From contig JAEWYP010000007.1 of assembly GCA_023395615.1 (NCBI GenBank), positions 45,812 to 109,811 of the forward strand: a stretch of DNA of 64,000 nt, given 5' to 3'. Shown here in pieces: positions 24,343 to 33,350 of this stretch. A program made the translations under genes and the position numbers. Source of the DNA: Bacillota bacterium. Its GTDB lineage: Bacteria > Bacillota > Clostridia > Christensenellales > Aristaeellaceae. Each line of letters starts with the position of its first letter. Within the stretch, counting starts at the first letter, position 1. The notes under the pieces were generated by a model that was given only the letters and a program-made list of their open reading frames with translations, had not been told where the DNA came from and did no database searches.

Positions 24343-26910
24343 GTGAAAAAACGAATTTGGATCGGTATATTAATGCTGATACTGTTGGGCAGTCTTTTTA
24401 TGCCCTTTTTTACCGTGTATCCTCACATGGCGCTGGATCGTCAGGTCGCGGCTGCTTTTCCGGGAGATGTCAGCGGGCTTGCGCTGATTACCAAAGGGAA
24501 TGGCATCCTGCCCCTTTCCCTGATGCCAGCGCTTGGAAGCGTACCCTTTCGGCAGGAATTGCTCGCCATCGGCGTTGCGCTTACCCTGTTGGGCGGGTTT
24601 GCAGCATTATCTCGCCGCCGTCTGTTTCCGCAGGTGGCAATGCTTCTGGGCGGCGCAGGCCTGACGGTGACTCTTCTCTTCTCCTTCTATTTCCAGCAGT
24701 TAGGTCAAAGTATCCTGTTTCATGTATTTCTAACAGTGAAGTGGTATCTGTGGGTTCCCTTTGTGGTTTCGCTTCTGTTGTTTCTTACCGAAACGCTGCA
24801 GCTGCGAACCTCGGAGCCCACCCGGATTCACGTTCAAAGCTGGCGCAGACTCTCCGCGATTTTATCCGTGCTGGCCTTGCTTACCCTGCTCCTTCCCTTC
24901 GCAACCACTTATGTACCTGCCGGCACATTCCCGTCGCCCGCCGAAGACGCGCTTGCGCAGCGCTCGATTAGTGGATTGGAATGGATCACGGACGGGGAAC
25001 CTTTGCTGAGTGAGCTTGGCGGCGATTCTTCCCTCTTTGTCGACCCGGCATCCGGCGGCGAGATGCAAAACCTGATTACGTTAAGCGGCAGCAGTGAGGA
25101 TGTTAAAAATCTGTTTTTGATTCCCACCCACGGGGGAACCGTACACGCGTTGGCCGTCGCGAGTGCCGTATTACTGCTGGCTGCGTTCATTCTTCTTTTA
25201 TTGCGAAAAGTTGATCCATGGTTCCCGACAGTGTTGTCTACGGCAGGCAGCCTTCTGCTTCTGTCGGAAGTGCTCGGTACCCTCCCGATGGACAGTTCCT
25301 ATCAGTTCATCGGAGCCACTACCCAAATGATGTATCTCGGTCTGGGCGGCTACACAATATTTCCATTGTTGATGACAGCGCTGGCGATCGCTTCCTCGGC
25401 GTGTGCCATCATCAGCATTCGGATATCCGATACCCCCTATTTCAATAATCCCATTCCCAGAAATAAGCGTTTGCTGGCCGTGAGCCTCAGCCTTGCGGCA
25501 GGCGCCACATTATTACTGCTGACCCCTGTTTTTCAGATCAATCTCTACACTCCCGGAAAAATCAATCAGGCCAACCCCACCGTTGTAAGGCCCATGTCCG
25601 GCGCGGAACTGTTGCTGTTTTCAAAACCCGACGAGCTGATGACGCCCGCGAACAACCGGGGCAAAGCGCTGTACAGCGAGGCGGCTTCCAAAAACGGGCT
25701 TACGCTTGCGGATCTTCAGGCCACCGTGAGCACTGCCCTTAGCAAAATCAGCGCCATGCTTTGGGTCACTTTCCTTGTTACGCTTGCCGGTACGGTTCTG
25801 GTGGTGCTCCGCAAGCGCAACAAGCGACGGATCGTTTTTTTCCTGCTGCTGGCGGCAGGGTTACAGGCTGTTTCTCTGCTTGTCTCTACGCTGCTGATCC
25901 CCAAAGACATCGGTTTCGTGAACGGCCTCGCGCCCGTCTATATTTCCATCGGTTTCAGCGCATTTGGCGCATTCTTCGCCGGTTTTCTAGACTACGAAGA
26001 ACTGCCAAAGAAGTTTAAACTCTTTTTAATGATGCTCCCCTTTCTGGTCGCGGTGTTCCTGTTTTCCTACCTTCCCCTGTCCGGTTGGCGATATGCGTTT
26101 TACAACTACAAGCTTGGCATTCCGATGGACAAGCAGGAATATGTTGGCTTCCAATGGTTCACGTCGCTTTGGGCCAATCCCGCGCAGGCCACGGAGACCA
26201 TTCGGGTGCTTCGCAACACCTTTGCCATGAGTGGCCTTGGGTTGGCTACCTCCTGGTTGCCGCTGGTATTCGCGATCTTCCTGACTGAAATTAAAACAGG
26301 GTGGTTTAAAAAGTTCGTTCAAATATTCACCACCCTGCCCAACTTTATCAGCTGGGTGCTGGTATTCTCCTTCGCGTTAACACTTTTCTCACTGGATACC
26401 GGTGTTGTAAACAGTATGCTTTTAAAACTCGGATGGATTCAGCAACCGGTCGCATACCTGAACTCCAGCGAGCATATATGGCTTAAGATGTGGCTTTGGA
26501 ATACTTGGAAAACGCTGGGCTGGAGCGCCATCATGTATCTGGCTGCTATCGCCGGTATCGATCAGGAGCTGTATGAGGCCGCCAAAGTGGATGGCGCAGG
26601 TCGCTGGCGGCAAATCTGGCATATTACCGTTCCCGGTATCCTGCCAACTTTCTTCGTTCTGTTGCTCCTCTCCATTTCTAACATCGTCAACAACGGCATG
26701 GAACAGTATCTCGTTTTCCAAAACGCGATGAACAAGAGTACCATCGAGGTACTGGATCTATATGTTTATAATATCTCCCTTGGAACCCGCAGCACCAACA
26801 CCATTTCCATGGCGACCGCCATCGGCATTTTGAAATCGCTGGTCTCCATCGTGCTCCTGTTCCTCGCCAACCGTTTCAGCAAAGCCGTTCGCGGCGAGTC
26901 GATTGTGTAA
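24343..26910 (+). CDS. Sugar ABC permease (LplB-like) with large N-terminal membrane domain
   Basis: 855 residues, against about 300 for ordinary LplB permeases. Residues about 549-855 are a complete binding-protein-dependent permease with the EAA loop YEAAKVDGAGRWRQIWHITVPG that contacts the ATPase. The first 550 residues are polytopic and show three related units. Each has a helix ending near PF or PV and then an outside loop with an SGL/SGA motif at about residues 44, 209 and 418. The start is GTG 24343 (GGGAGG at 24331-24336, 6-nt spacing); the overlapping ATG at 24341 is followed directly by TGA. It is the first gene of an operon with a second permease and a binding protein. No ATPase gene is present, so a shared MsmX-type ATPase is likely. 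Confidence 0.85.
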   Translation: MKKRIWIGILMLILLGSLFMPFFTVYPHMALDRQVAAAFPGDVSGLALITKGNGILPLSLMPALGSVPFRQELLAIGVALTLLGGFAALSRRRLFPQVAMLLGGAGLTVTLLFSFYFQQLGQSILFHVFLTVKWYLWVPFVVSLLLFLTETLQLRTSEPTRIHVQSWRRLSAILSVLALLTLLLPFATTYVPAGTFPSPAEDALAQRSISGLEWITDGEPLLSELGGDSSLFVDPASGGEMQNLITLSGSSEDVKNLFLIPTHGGTVHALAVASAVLLLAAFILLLLRKVDPWFPTVLSTAGSLLLLSEVLGTLPMDSSYQFIGATTQMMYLGLGGYTIFPLLMTALAIASSACAIISIRISDTPYFNNPIPRNKRLLAVSLSLAAGATLLLLTPVFQINLYTPGKINQANPTVVRPMSGAELLLFSKPDELMTPANNRGKALYSEAASKNGLTLADLQATVSTALSKISAMLWVTFLVTLAGTVLVVLRKRNKRRIVFFLLLAAGLQAVSLLVSTLLIPKDIGFVNGLAPVYISIGFSAFGAFFAGFLDYEELPKKFKLFLMMLPFLVAVFLFSYLPLSGWRYAFYNYKLGIPMDKQEYVGFQWFTSLWANPAQATETIRVLRNTFAMSGLGLATSWLPLVFAIFLTEIKTGWFKKFVQIFTTLPNFISWVLVFSFALTLFSLDTGVVNSMLLKLGWIQQPVAYLNSSEHIWLKMWLWNTWKTLGWSAIMYLAAIAGIDQELYEAAKVDGAGRWRQIWHITVPGILPTFFVLLLLSISNIVNNGMEQYLVFQNAMNKSTIEVLDLYVYNISLGTRSTNTISMATAIGILKSLVSIVLLFLANRFSKAVRGESIV

Positions 26911-26924
26911 GGAGGCGGTGCCGG

Positions 26925-27863
26925 ATGACAAGCCTTGACCGGAAGCCTATGGTAATCAAGCGGCGGAAGCATCACCGCAGCGCGTCGGATACTCTGTTCA
27001 ACATCATCAACTATACAGTGTTTGCGCTTTTTACCCTGATTTGTATATTCCCGTTTTACTATCTGTTTATTAACACCATCTCGGATAACGAGCTGGTCGC
27101 GCTGGGCCGGATCACCCTTTATCCACAGGGAATCCAGTTCCAGAATTACGTTGAAGTACTGAAAATCGAAGGGTTATCCTCCGCGGCGCTCACATCGGTT
27201 GCCCGAACCGTGCTGGGAACGATCTGGAGTGTTGGCGGCAGTGCTTTCCTGGGATATCTGGTAACCAAACAGGAGATGTGGCATCGCAAACTTTTCTACC
27301 GGCTCATTATTATCACCATGTATTTTAACGCCGGACTGATCCCGTGGTATATGAACATGCGCGCTTTGGGCTTTCTTGACAATTTCTGGGCGTATGTTAT
27401 TCCTGGTCTGGTATCGCCTTACAACGTAATTCTTGTTAAAACATTTATTGAAAACGTTCCCCCTTCGCTGGAAGAAAGCGCGCATCTGGACGGGGCGGGA
27501 TACGTTACCGCCTTCGTAAAGGTTGTGTTGCCGTTAATCACGCCCATCATGGCCACGCTGGCCATCTTCAGCGCCGTATACCAGTGGAACAGTTTTGTGG
27601 ATACCATGGTGCTGATGCCGGGCGGGAAAAACTACACGCTCCAGTATGTGCTGTATAAATACCAGAACGAGGCAAGTTCCATCGCCGCCATGATGCGCTC
27701 CACGCAGGACGCGACCTCCATCGCGAATCTCTCCACCAAACAGACAGCGCTTTCCGTGCGTATGACTGTCGCCATGGTCGTCGTATTCCCCATTCTGCTG
27801 GTATATCCCTACTTCCAGAGTTACTTTGTCAAAGGCATTATGATCGGCGCCGTGAAGGGTTAA
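26925..27863 (+). CDS. Sugar ABC permease (LplC/AraQ-like)
   Basis: 312 residues, six transmembrane helices, EAA loop EESAHLDGAGYVTAFVKVVLPL, and the C-terminal FVKGIMIGAVKG characteristic of LplC-type permeases of oligosaccharide importers. It pairs with the upstream permease to form the channel. ATG 26925 has GGAGGCGG upstream and lies 14 nt after the previous stop. The N-terminus before the first helix (RKPMVIKRRKHHRS) is strongly basic, which fits a cytosolic N-terminus. Confidence 0.9.
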   Translation: MTSLDRKPMVIKRRKHHRSASDTLFNIINYTVFALFTLICIFPFYYLFINTISDNELVALGRITLYPQGIQFQNYVEVLKIEGLSSAALTSVARTVLGTIWSVGGSAFLGYLVTKQEMWHRKLFYRLIIITMYFNAGLIPWYMNMRALGFLDNFWAYVIPGLVSPYNVILVKTFIENVPPSLEESAHLDGAGYVTAFVKVVLPLITPIMATLAIFSAVYQWNSFVDTMVLMPGGKNYTLQYVLYKYQNEASSIAAMMRSTQDATSIANLSTKQTALSVRMTVAMVVVFPILLVYPYFQSYFVKGIMIGAVKG

Positions 27864-27922
27864 ACGGTATGTAGCCGGCATGTTCGAATCGCGCCGGTAC
27901 AAATAAAAAGGAGGAACAGTCT

Positions 27923-29632
27923 ATGCGGAAACTCAGCAAAGTCCTTTCGATACTGGTTGCTCTGGCAATGCTCGTCAGTATGACCACAATCGCAGCCGTT
28001 GCGGAAGGCAAAAGCGACACCTATCGTGAGCCCATCACCCTGACCGTTTTCGACGAACTGGCCAACCAACAGAGCACCGGCTGGTTTGCCAAACTCCTCA
28101 AGGACAAGTTCAACATTGAGCTGAATATCATCTCTACCAACCTGGACCCCAACGCCTGGCAGACCCGTATGGCGTCCGGTGATCTGGGCGATCTGGTGAT
28201 CTTCGGCGATACCGGCGACCACTTCATCAGCGCCATCAAGGGCAATATGCTGATGGACTGGAACGATCTGGACATGACCCCCTACACCAACATCTCCAAA
28301 TACACGATGGAAGCCCAGCAGAAGATCAGCAACTTCGTCAAGAGCGCTACGGACATCGACGGCGTATGGGGCTTCGGCCATGATATCGGCTACAACCGCA
28401 CCGACTGGGACGTCGTTGTGGAGCCGAACTACGGCATGCAGGTTCGCTGGGATGCCTACGTAAAAGCCGGCATGCCCAAACTGGATACCGTGGATGATCT
28501 GGTGCCGTTCCTGAAAGCTCTTCAGGACGCGATCCCCACTAACGAAAAAGGTGAAAAAGTCTATGCGTACGGCGGCTTCCCCGATTGGGAAGATTGCGTG
28601 ATGAAGTTCACCTGGGACATGATGACCTGGTACGGCTATGCCGAACAGGATTATCTGGGCGTAAACTGGAGCAATGGCAAGATCGTGAACCCGCTGGAAG
28701 AGGGCAGCCTGTACCAGAAGATGCTCTCCATCAACAATCAGCTCTATCGCGAAGGGCTGTTCGATCCCGACTCCGTAAACCAGAACTACGACGCCTATTC
28801 TCAGAAAGTGGACGCAGGCCGTTACCTGATGGGGCTCTGGGGCTGGAAGATGCAAGCCTTCAACTCCGATGAAAAAGCTGCCGCCGGCACCGGGTATGTT
28901 ACCATGGGCCCGCAGGACGATGCGCCTGTTGTGAACGGCACAGCGCCCTTTGGCAGCAACCGCGTCTGGACCATCGGCGCCAACTGCAAATACCCCGAAC
29001 GCGTACTGGAAATGCTGGACTGGCTCACCTCTACCGAAGGGATTATGACCACCTGGAATGGTCCGCAGGGCCTCTGCTGGGATTATGACGCTGACGGCAA
29101 ACCTTACGGCACCGAGTTTGGCTGGAAGTGCTGGAAAGACGAAATGAACACCGACATCCCCGCCGAATACGGCGGCGGCAAGTATGCCGATGGTAAGAGC
29201 GCGCTGAACAATTCCACCATTCTGATGAATGCTTATGATCCTGACGGTGGCTTCTGCTACAACCACGATGCGTGGCCCGATGGCATTGCCAAGCTGCAGA
29301 ATAATATGCTGACTGCCTGGAGCAAGGATTATGCACAGGGTGCCAAGACCGGCGTGGAATACCTGAAGCTTACCAATCGCTTCTCGCTGCATCCCGCCAC
29401 CATGTACACCGTAGCTGCGAAGTCCGACGACCTGGCCAACAAGCGCGCCCAGTTTGCTCCCATCATGAAGGAGTACAGCTGGAAGTGCGTGTATGCCGCG
29501 AGCGATGAGGAATTCACCTCGCTGTGGAATGAAATGGTCGAGAAGTGCAAGGCGTTCGGTTATGACGACGTCACCAACTTCTACCTCGGCGAAATCCAGA
29601 ACAAGCTGGATGCGATCGCCCAAGGCAAGTAA
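27923..29632 (+). CDS. Extracellular sugar-binding protein of ABC importer
   Basis: 569 residues, LplA-like family 1 solute-binding protein. N-terminal signal peptide (MRKLSKVLSILVALAMLVSMTT) ends in an AVA-EG type cleavage site. There is no Cys in the region, so it is not a lipoprotein, which is unusual for a binding protein in a single-membrane bacterium. The mature part is rich in Trp, Tyr and Asp (FGHDIGYNRTDWD, LMGLWGWKMQAF) as expected for carbohydrate binding. AAGGAGG lies about 8 nt before ATG 27923. It follows both permease genes with a 59-nt gap and ends before a terminator. Confidence 0.9.
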   Translation: MRKLSKVLSILVALAMLVSMTTIAAVAEGKSDTYREPITLTVFDELANQQSTGWFAKLLKDKFNIELNIISTNLDPNAWQTRMASGDLGDLVIFGDTGDHFISAIKGNMLMDWNDLDMTPYTNISKYTMEAQQKISNFVKSATDIDGVWGFGHDIGYNRTDWDVVVEPNYGMQVRWDAYVKAGMPKLDTVDDLVPFLKALQDAIPTNEKGEKVYAYGGFPDWEDCVMKFTWDMMTWYGYAEQDYLGVNWSNGKIVNPLEEGSLYQKMLSINNQLYREGLFDPDSVNQNYDAYSQKVDAGRYLMGLWGWKMQAFNSDEKAAAGTGYVTMGPQDDAPVVNGTAPFGSNRVWTIGANCKYPERVLEMLDWLTSTEGIMTTWNGPQGLCWDYDADGKPYGTEFGWKCWKDEMNTDIPAEYGGGKYADGKSALNNSTILMNAYDPDGGFCYNHDAWPDGIAKLQNNMLTAWSKDYAQGAKTGVEYLKLTNRFSLHPATMYTVAAKSDDLANKRAQFAPIMKEYSWKCVYAASDEEFTSLWNEMVEKCKAFGYDDVTNFYLGEIQNKLDAIAQGK

Positions 29633-29660
29633 GACCAATTCGAATTCCTGATCATCGGCA

Positions 29661-29696
29661 GGGCGAAAGCAAAGTGCTTTCGCCCTTTCCTTTTTT
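29661..29696 (+). terminator. Intrinsic terminator after first ABC operon
   Basis: Perfect 11-bp stem GGGCGAAAGCA / TGCTTTCGCCC with a 3-nt loop and a T-rich tail. Confidence 0.95.
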
Positions 29697-29908
29697 CGAG
29701 AAAAATCGGTTTAAGAACAACAAAATTGCGGTATTCTTTCCCTGTAGAAAGGAAGCGGTGGAAATGCAGAAGGAACGCCCATCAGGCATTCGAGCCTGTA
29801 CCCCACGCCCGGCGGAGTTCTCCGGTTGGCAAACCTTTCGCCCTGTATGTTTGATTTTACGGCACTGATACCGTTCACATTCACGGATTGATAGAGAGGA
29901 GTATCATT

Positions 29909-30106
29909 ATGACTAAGAATATCGGTAAGATTGATAAATGGATTCGCATCGTTCTGGGGATCGCCCTGTTAAGCATGTTGCTATGGGTTCCGGGCGGGTT
30001 GAAATGGCTCGGTTTGATCGGCCTGATTCCACTGGTAACCGCATTGATCGGTTTCTGCCCGCTATATTCGCTATTGGGCATCAGCACCAACAAAGAATCG
30101 AAATAA
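29909..30106 (+). CDS. DUF2892-like small membrane protein
   Basis: 65 residues from ATG 29909, with GAGAGGAG upstream. The N-terminal MTKNIGKIDKWIRIVLG is typical of DUF2892 (YgaP C-terminal-like) proteins, followed by two transmembrane helices (LWVPGGLKWLGLIGLIPLVTA) and a single Cys in FCPLYSLLGI, which resembles the family's conserved CP.Y/LG end. Inner-membrane protein of unknown role. It is monocistronic, closed by its own strong terminator. Confidence 0.8.
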   Translation: MTKNIGKIDKWIRIVLGIALLSMLLWVPGGLKWLGLIGLIPLVTALIGFCPLYSLLGISTNKESK

Positions 30107-30126
30107 CTGTTTGCCTGTAAATAAAG

Positions 30127-30171
30127 AAGCCCATCCGGAAAGTGTATCTGCCTTTCCGGATGGGCTTTTTT
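30127..30171 (+). terminator. Strong intrinsic terminator
   Basis: Perfect 16-bp stem AAGCCCATCCGGAAAG / CTTTCCGGATGGGCTT with a 9-nt loop and a T run at 30166-30171. It may also serve mtnA on the other strand. Confidence 0.95.
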
Positions 30172-30275
30172 ATTCGCATTTTTCTATAGCGGTACTGCGC
30201 GCTGTCTGCCGGTTTTCCCTACCTGCTACAAGCTATGCAGACGAATCCGCATCCGATTATGCTTCCATACGCGTA

Positions 30276-31373
30276 TCAGTCACGCTGCGGATGGGACAGG
30301 TTCGCTCTCAGCGTTTCAATTCTTTTCAGGCTTTCCGTATACGGCGGGCGAGCAATACCGCATTCGGTAACGATGGCCGTTACCAATTCGTTCGGTGTAA
30401 CATCAAACGCTGGATTATAAACGTGTACCCCTTCCGGCGCCATTCGCTTTTGATACCAGCGCTCGGTCACCTCCTCCTCCGGGCGCTGTTCAATGGGAAT
30501 GTCCTCTCCCCGCGCGGTCTGCATATCAATCGTTGTGGTCGGCCCGCACACATAAAAGGGAATCCCGTAATACTTCGCGAGCACCGCCACCCCGGAAGTG
30601 CCGATTTTATTACAAACATCGCCGTTTGCCGCCACACGGTCGCAGCCGACAAAAACTGCTTGCACCCATCCGTTCTTCATCACCTGCGATGCCATATTAT
30701 CGCAGATCAGCGTGGTATCCACGCCGTCGGCCATCAGCTCAAAGGCCGAAAGACGTGCGCCCTGTAGCAGGGGCCGGGTCTCATCCGTAAACACACGGAA
30801 GTTCATCCCGCGTTCGCGCCCCACATGGATGGGCGCCAACGCCGTGCCATACCGGGACGTGGCTAATTGCCCGGCGTTGCAGTGGGTTAGTATCCCGTCT
30901 CCATCCCGGATCAGCGTCAGGCCGATTTCTCCAATCCGGCGGCACATCTGCACATCCTCATCCTTGATCGCCATGCATTCCCGATACAACAGCGACACGA
31001 TTTCCTCCACCGGGCGCTGTGTGTTCTCAGTTACAACCCGTTCCATGCGGTTAAGCGCCCAGGAAAGGTTCACCGCCGTGGGTCGCGCAGAATCCAGATC
31101 AGCTTTCGCCTGCTGAAATCGGCTAAGAAACAGCGAGTATTGATCCGTTTGCAGCTGTTTGGCCGCAAGGTAAATGCCAAACCCCGCCGCCACGCCGATG
31201 GCGGGCGCGCCGCGTACCTGTAGGGTATGGATGGCATTCCAGATTTCTTTTTGAGTGGTGAGGTGTAAAAGTTGAATATCATTAGGTAAAGCCGTCTGAT
31301 CCAGAATCACAAGCGCGCTATTATCATCGTCCAGCGCAACGGTTTCATATTTCAGAATGGTTTTCTGTTCCAT
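30276..31373 (-). CDS. mtnA: S-methyl-5-thioribose-1-phosphate isomerase
   Basis: 365 residues, eIF2B-alpha-like isomerase fold. Signature segments: [31 protein letters not shown] with the catalytic Cys, and [20 protein letters not shown] with the catalytic Asp. It converts 5-methylthioribose-1-phosphate to 5-methylthioribulose-1-phosphate, in methionine salvage or in the DHAP-shunt variant of 5'-deoxynucleoside recycling. No other mtn gene or aldolase is in the window. ATG 31373 has GGGGAG upstream; a minus-strand promoter lies at 31453-31481. Confidence 0.92.
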   Translation of the reverse strand: MEQKTILKYETVALDDDNSALVILDQTALPNDIQLLHLTTQKEIWNAIHTLQVRGAPAIGVAAGFGIYLAAKQLQTDQYSLFLSRFQQAKADLDSARPTAVNLSWALNRMERVVTENTQRPVEEIVSLLYRECMAIKDEDVQMCRRIGEIGLTLIRDGDGILTHCNAGQLATSRYGTALAPIHVGRERGMNFRVFTDETRPLLQGARLSAFELMADGVDTTLICDNMASQVMKNGWVQAVFVGCDRVAANGDVCNKIGTSGVAVLAKYYGIPFYVCGPTTTIDMQTARGEDIPIEQRPEEEVTERWYQKRMAPEGVHVYNPAFDVTPNELVTAIVTECGIARPPYTESLKRIETLRANLSHPQRD

Positions 31374-31452
31374 ATTTCTCCCCTGCAGTCTCCCCTGCGC
31401 GCAAAATTAAAAGTCGCTCTGTCTGCGCGGCGGTAATGAATTTCTTCTTTTT

Positions 31453-31481
31453 ATCATACTCCACCGATTGTTTGAAATCAA
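31453..31481 (-). promoter_or_regulatory. Promoter candidate for mtnA
   Basis: Minus strand TTGATT (31476-31481), 17 bp, TATGAT (31453-31458); divergent from the promoter at 31519-31547. Confidence 0.55.
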
Positions 31482-31518
31482 ATATCATTTTTCGAATAAA
31501 TCCGGTTTAACGTCGCAC

Positions 31519-31547
31519 TTGACGGGTTATCCTATCAATGTTACGAT
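31519..31547 (+). promoter_or_regulatory. Promoter candidate for cytochrome b5-like operon
   Basis: TTGACG (31519-31524), 17 bp, TACGAT (31542-31547), about 75 nt before the lipoprotein start. Confidence 0.55.
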
Positions 31548-31624
31548 ACTGATCAGAAGGAACATCCTTACACTTCATATCCGTATCGTTCAGAGCTAAA
31601 ATATCTTTCGACGGAGGGATTCAC

Positions 31625-32080
31625 ATGAATCGTTCGAGAAATTCGAAATACCTGCTGACAGGCGTATTACTGCTTTCATTGACCATTTTAACCGGTTGCA
31701 CCACCGCCGCCGTAACAACCACCGCTTCTCCCAGCGCCGCGCCCACGGAATCGACAGTCGCTGTCCTATCAGCAGATGCTGCCGCAATAACCGACGTTAC
31801 CGTTTCGGCAAGCGCCACGCCCACCGCAACACCGCAGGCGGTATCACTCCCGGTTTTTAACGCGACTGAACTGGCCAAGTATAACGGGCAGAACGGTAAT
31901 CCGGCCTATGTTGCGGTAAACGGGAAAGTATATGACGTAACCGATGTGCCCCAGTGGGCCGGCGGTAACCATTTCGGTCGTTTTCAGGCAGGCGTTGACC
32001 TGAGCGAAGGCATCAAGCAATCCCCACATGGCACGGCAAAGTTGGACAGCGTGCCGATCGTCGGGCTTTATCAGCCCTGA
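31625..32080 (+). CDS. Lipoprotein with cytochrome b5-like haem/steroid-binding domain
   Basis: 151 residues. Lipoprotein signal peptide with lipobox LTGC (Cys25), then a Thr/Ser/Ala-rich flexible spacer (about 26-75). The C-terminal domain (about 77-151) has the hallmark ELAKYNGQNGNPAYVAVNGK, VYDVT, WAGGNHFGRF, a Gly-Asp-Leu-Ser turn and SPHG, i.e. the bacterial cytochrome b5-like fold with candidate haem His in GNHF and SPHG. It should sit on the outer face of the membrane. GGAGGG lies upstream of ATG 31625. The next gene, 19 nt on, encodes a His-containing four-helix membrane protein; the two may pass electrons. Confidence 0.85.
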   Translation: MNRSRNSKYLLTGVLLLSLTILTGCTTAAVTTTASPSAAPTESTVAVLSADAAAITDVTVSASATPTATPQAVSLPVFNATELAKYNGQNGNPAYVAVNGKVYDVTDVPQWAGGNHFGRFQAGVDLSEGIKQSPHGTAKLDSVPIVGLYQP

Positions 32081-32099
32081 TCCGGAAAGGAGGCCATTT

Positions 32100-32588
32100 A
32101 TGCGTTTTTTCCGTAGCGATTTTTCCCGCGTACACGCGGCTGTCGCATCCGCCGCGCTGATCACCATAGTTCTTGGATCGCTTATGTTTTTCGGTATTCT
32201 GCCCTATGTGCCTTTTGGTGTTGTCCATGGGATATTTGGCATTTCAATTTTCGCTCTTTTATTACTGCTTCCGTTGTTTCTTAAAGGGCGTTTTAAGATT
32301 TACCGTGCTTTCCTGGCGCGAATTTCTCTGCGAAAAACAGGTTTAACAGGCAACCGGATTTTCGCAACCTTCGCCAGGGTGACGACGTTGCTGATGGCTT
32401 TGCTATTTATACTTCAGCTCGTTACCGGCTTGCTGATAATGACCGGTCTTACCTATCAATGGTTCCCCTCCTTCGGCATGCTGTCTTTCCATACAACATT
32501 TCTTTACACCCTTGGAATCCTGATCCTTCTGCATGTCGCGTTCATGTTGCTGGCAAAGAGAAAGAAACCCGCTACAAAAAACTCCTGA
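32100..32588 (+). CDS. Four-helix membrane protein, possible cytochrome b561-like
   Basis: 162 residues from ATG 32100 with AAAGGAGG about 7 nt upstream. Four transmembrane helices (about 14-36, 40-60, 93-117, 128-150). His residues lie in or near helices: VHAAVA, VVHGIFG, SFHTTF and LLHVAF. Such spacing could ligate haem b as in cytochrome b561 or ferric-reductase-like proteins, but I cannot assign the family firmly. Pairing with a haem-binding lipoprotein supports an electron-transfer role across the membrane. Confidence 0.6.
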   Translation: MRFFRSDFSRVHAAVASAALITIVLGSLMFFGILPYVPFGVVHGIFGISIFALLLLLPLFLKGRFKIYRAFLARISLRKTGLTGNRIFATFARVTTLLMALLFILQLVTGLLIMTGLTYQWFPSFGMLSFHTTFLYTLGILILLHVAFMLLAKRKKPATKNS

Positions 32589-32630
32589 CCCGATCCCCCC
32601 TTGATGACACTCACGAAAGGAGAATGCTCA

Positions 32631-33116
32631 ATGGAAGTAATGCAGTTCGCAATTACCATGGAAAAAGACGGTGAAGCCTACTATCTGGAGCAGGCAGCAA
32701 AGAATGAGGGAAATGCTCTGAAAGTGATTTTTCAGATGCTGGCCAGCGACGAGGCACGTCATGCTCAACTGTTGCAGGAAATGCAAGAGGATGTGCCTTA
32801 CGAGCTTGAGAGCGAGAACAACCTGAAAGCGCATGATAATCTGTTTAGCGCAGCAAAGGATTATCATGCCAGTATGAAAGATCAGCCAGATCAGGTAGAG
32901 CTGTATCATACTGCTTTTGAGAAAGAAAAGGAAAGCATTGATTTATACAATCAGCTTCATCAGCAGTCTACCGATGAAGTATCCCGTAACATCTTCAGCT
33001 TTCTTGTCAAAGAAGAAACGACCCATTACCAACTCCTGGAGGAACTTTTTCGCCATGTCAACCGCCCCAACGAATGGGTAGAAGCCGCTGAATTTGGCGT
33101 TCGTGAAGAGTATTGA
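32631..33116 (+). CDS. Ferritin-like (rubrerythrin-type) diiron protein
   Basis: 161 residues from ATG 32631, where AAAGGAG is 9 nt upstream; a longer in-frame start at 32601 lacks this spacing. Four-helix bundle with diiron ligands suggested by EKDGEAYY, DEARHAQLLQEM, EKEKESIDLY and EETTHYQLLEEL. It lacks the C-terminal rubredoxin domain of classical rubrerythrin. Such proteins reduce peroxide or store iron in anaerobes. Located 42 nt after the membrane protein gene and ended by a terminator, so it closes a small redox operon. Confidence 0.85.
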   Translation: MEVMQFAITMEKDGEAYYLEQAAKNEGNALKVIFQMLASDEARHAQLLQEMQEDVPYELESENNLKAHDNLFSAAKDYHASMKDQPDQVELYHTAFEKEKESIDLYNQLHQQSTDEVSRNIFSFLVKEETTHYQLLEELFRHVNRPNEWVEAAEFGVREEY

Positions 33117-33137
33117 TCCTCAGCGCCTGAGAGGTAA

Positions 33138-33187
33138 AGTAAAAAATCCCACCCGCCGCGTTAGCGACCGGGTGGGATTTTTACTTT
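33138..33187 (+). terminator. Intrinsic terminator
   Basis: Long stem pairing AATCCCACCCG with CGGGTGGGATT, extended by flanking AAGTAAAA / TTTTACTT with one bulged A. T-rich 3' side. Confidence 0.9.
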
Positions 33188-33306
33188 CGCATGACCGTAC
33201 ACCTTGCGAAACCGGTTCGTTTTATCTGCTTTTTCTTTGTAGATAGCCAGTTGTACGGATCAATCCTGTTGATTCCTGATCCTCATGTATTCCTCCATTT
33301 TGGCAG

Positions 33307-33335
33307 TTGACAAACCTTTTTTCGCATGCTAGAAT
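33307..33335 (+). promoter_or_regulatory. Strong promoter of second sugar ABC operon
   Basis: TTGACA (33307-33312), 17-bp spacer, TAGAAT (33330-33335). Start of transcription is expected near 33342, just before the palindromic operator. Confidence 0.8.
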
Positions 33336-33350
33336 AATCGCACGGAATGG

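Noticed and set aside
27860..29638. 592-codon open frame on the minus strand
   Set aside because: Antisense to the binding-protein gene with no motifs or ribosome site; GC-bias shadow.
29764..29868. 34-codon frame with a purine-rich upstream site
   Set aside because: Composition and lack of any pattern give no support beyond a possible AAAGGAAG; left as intergenic.
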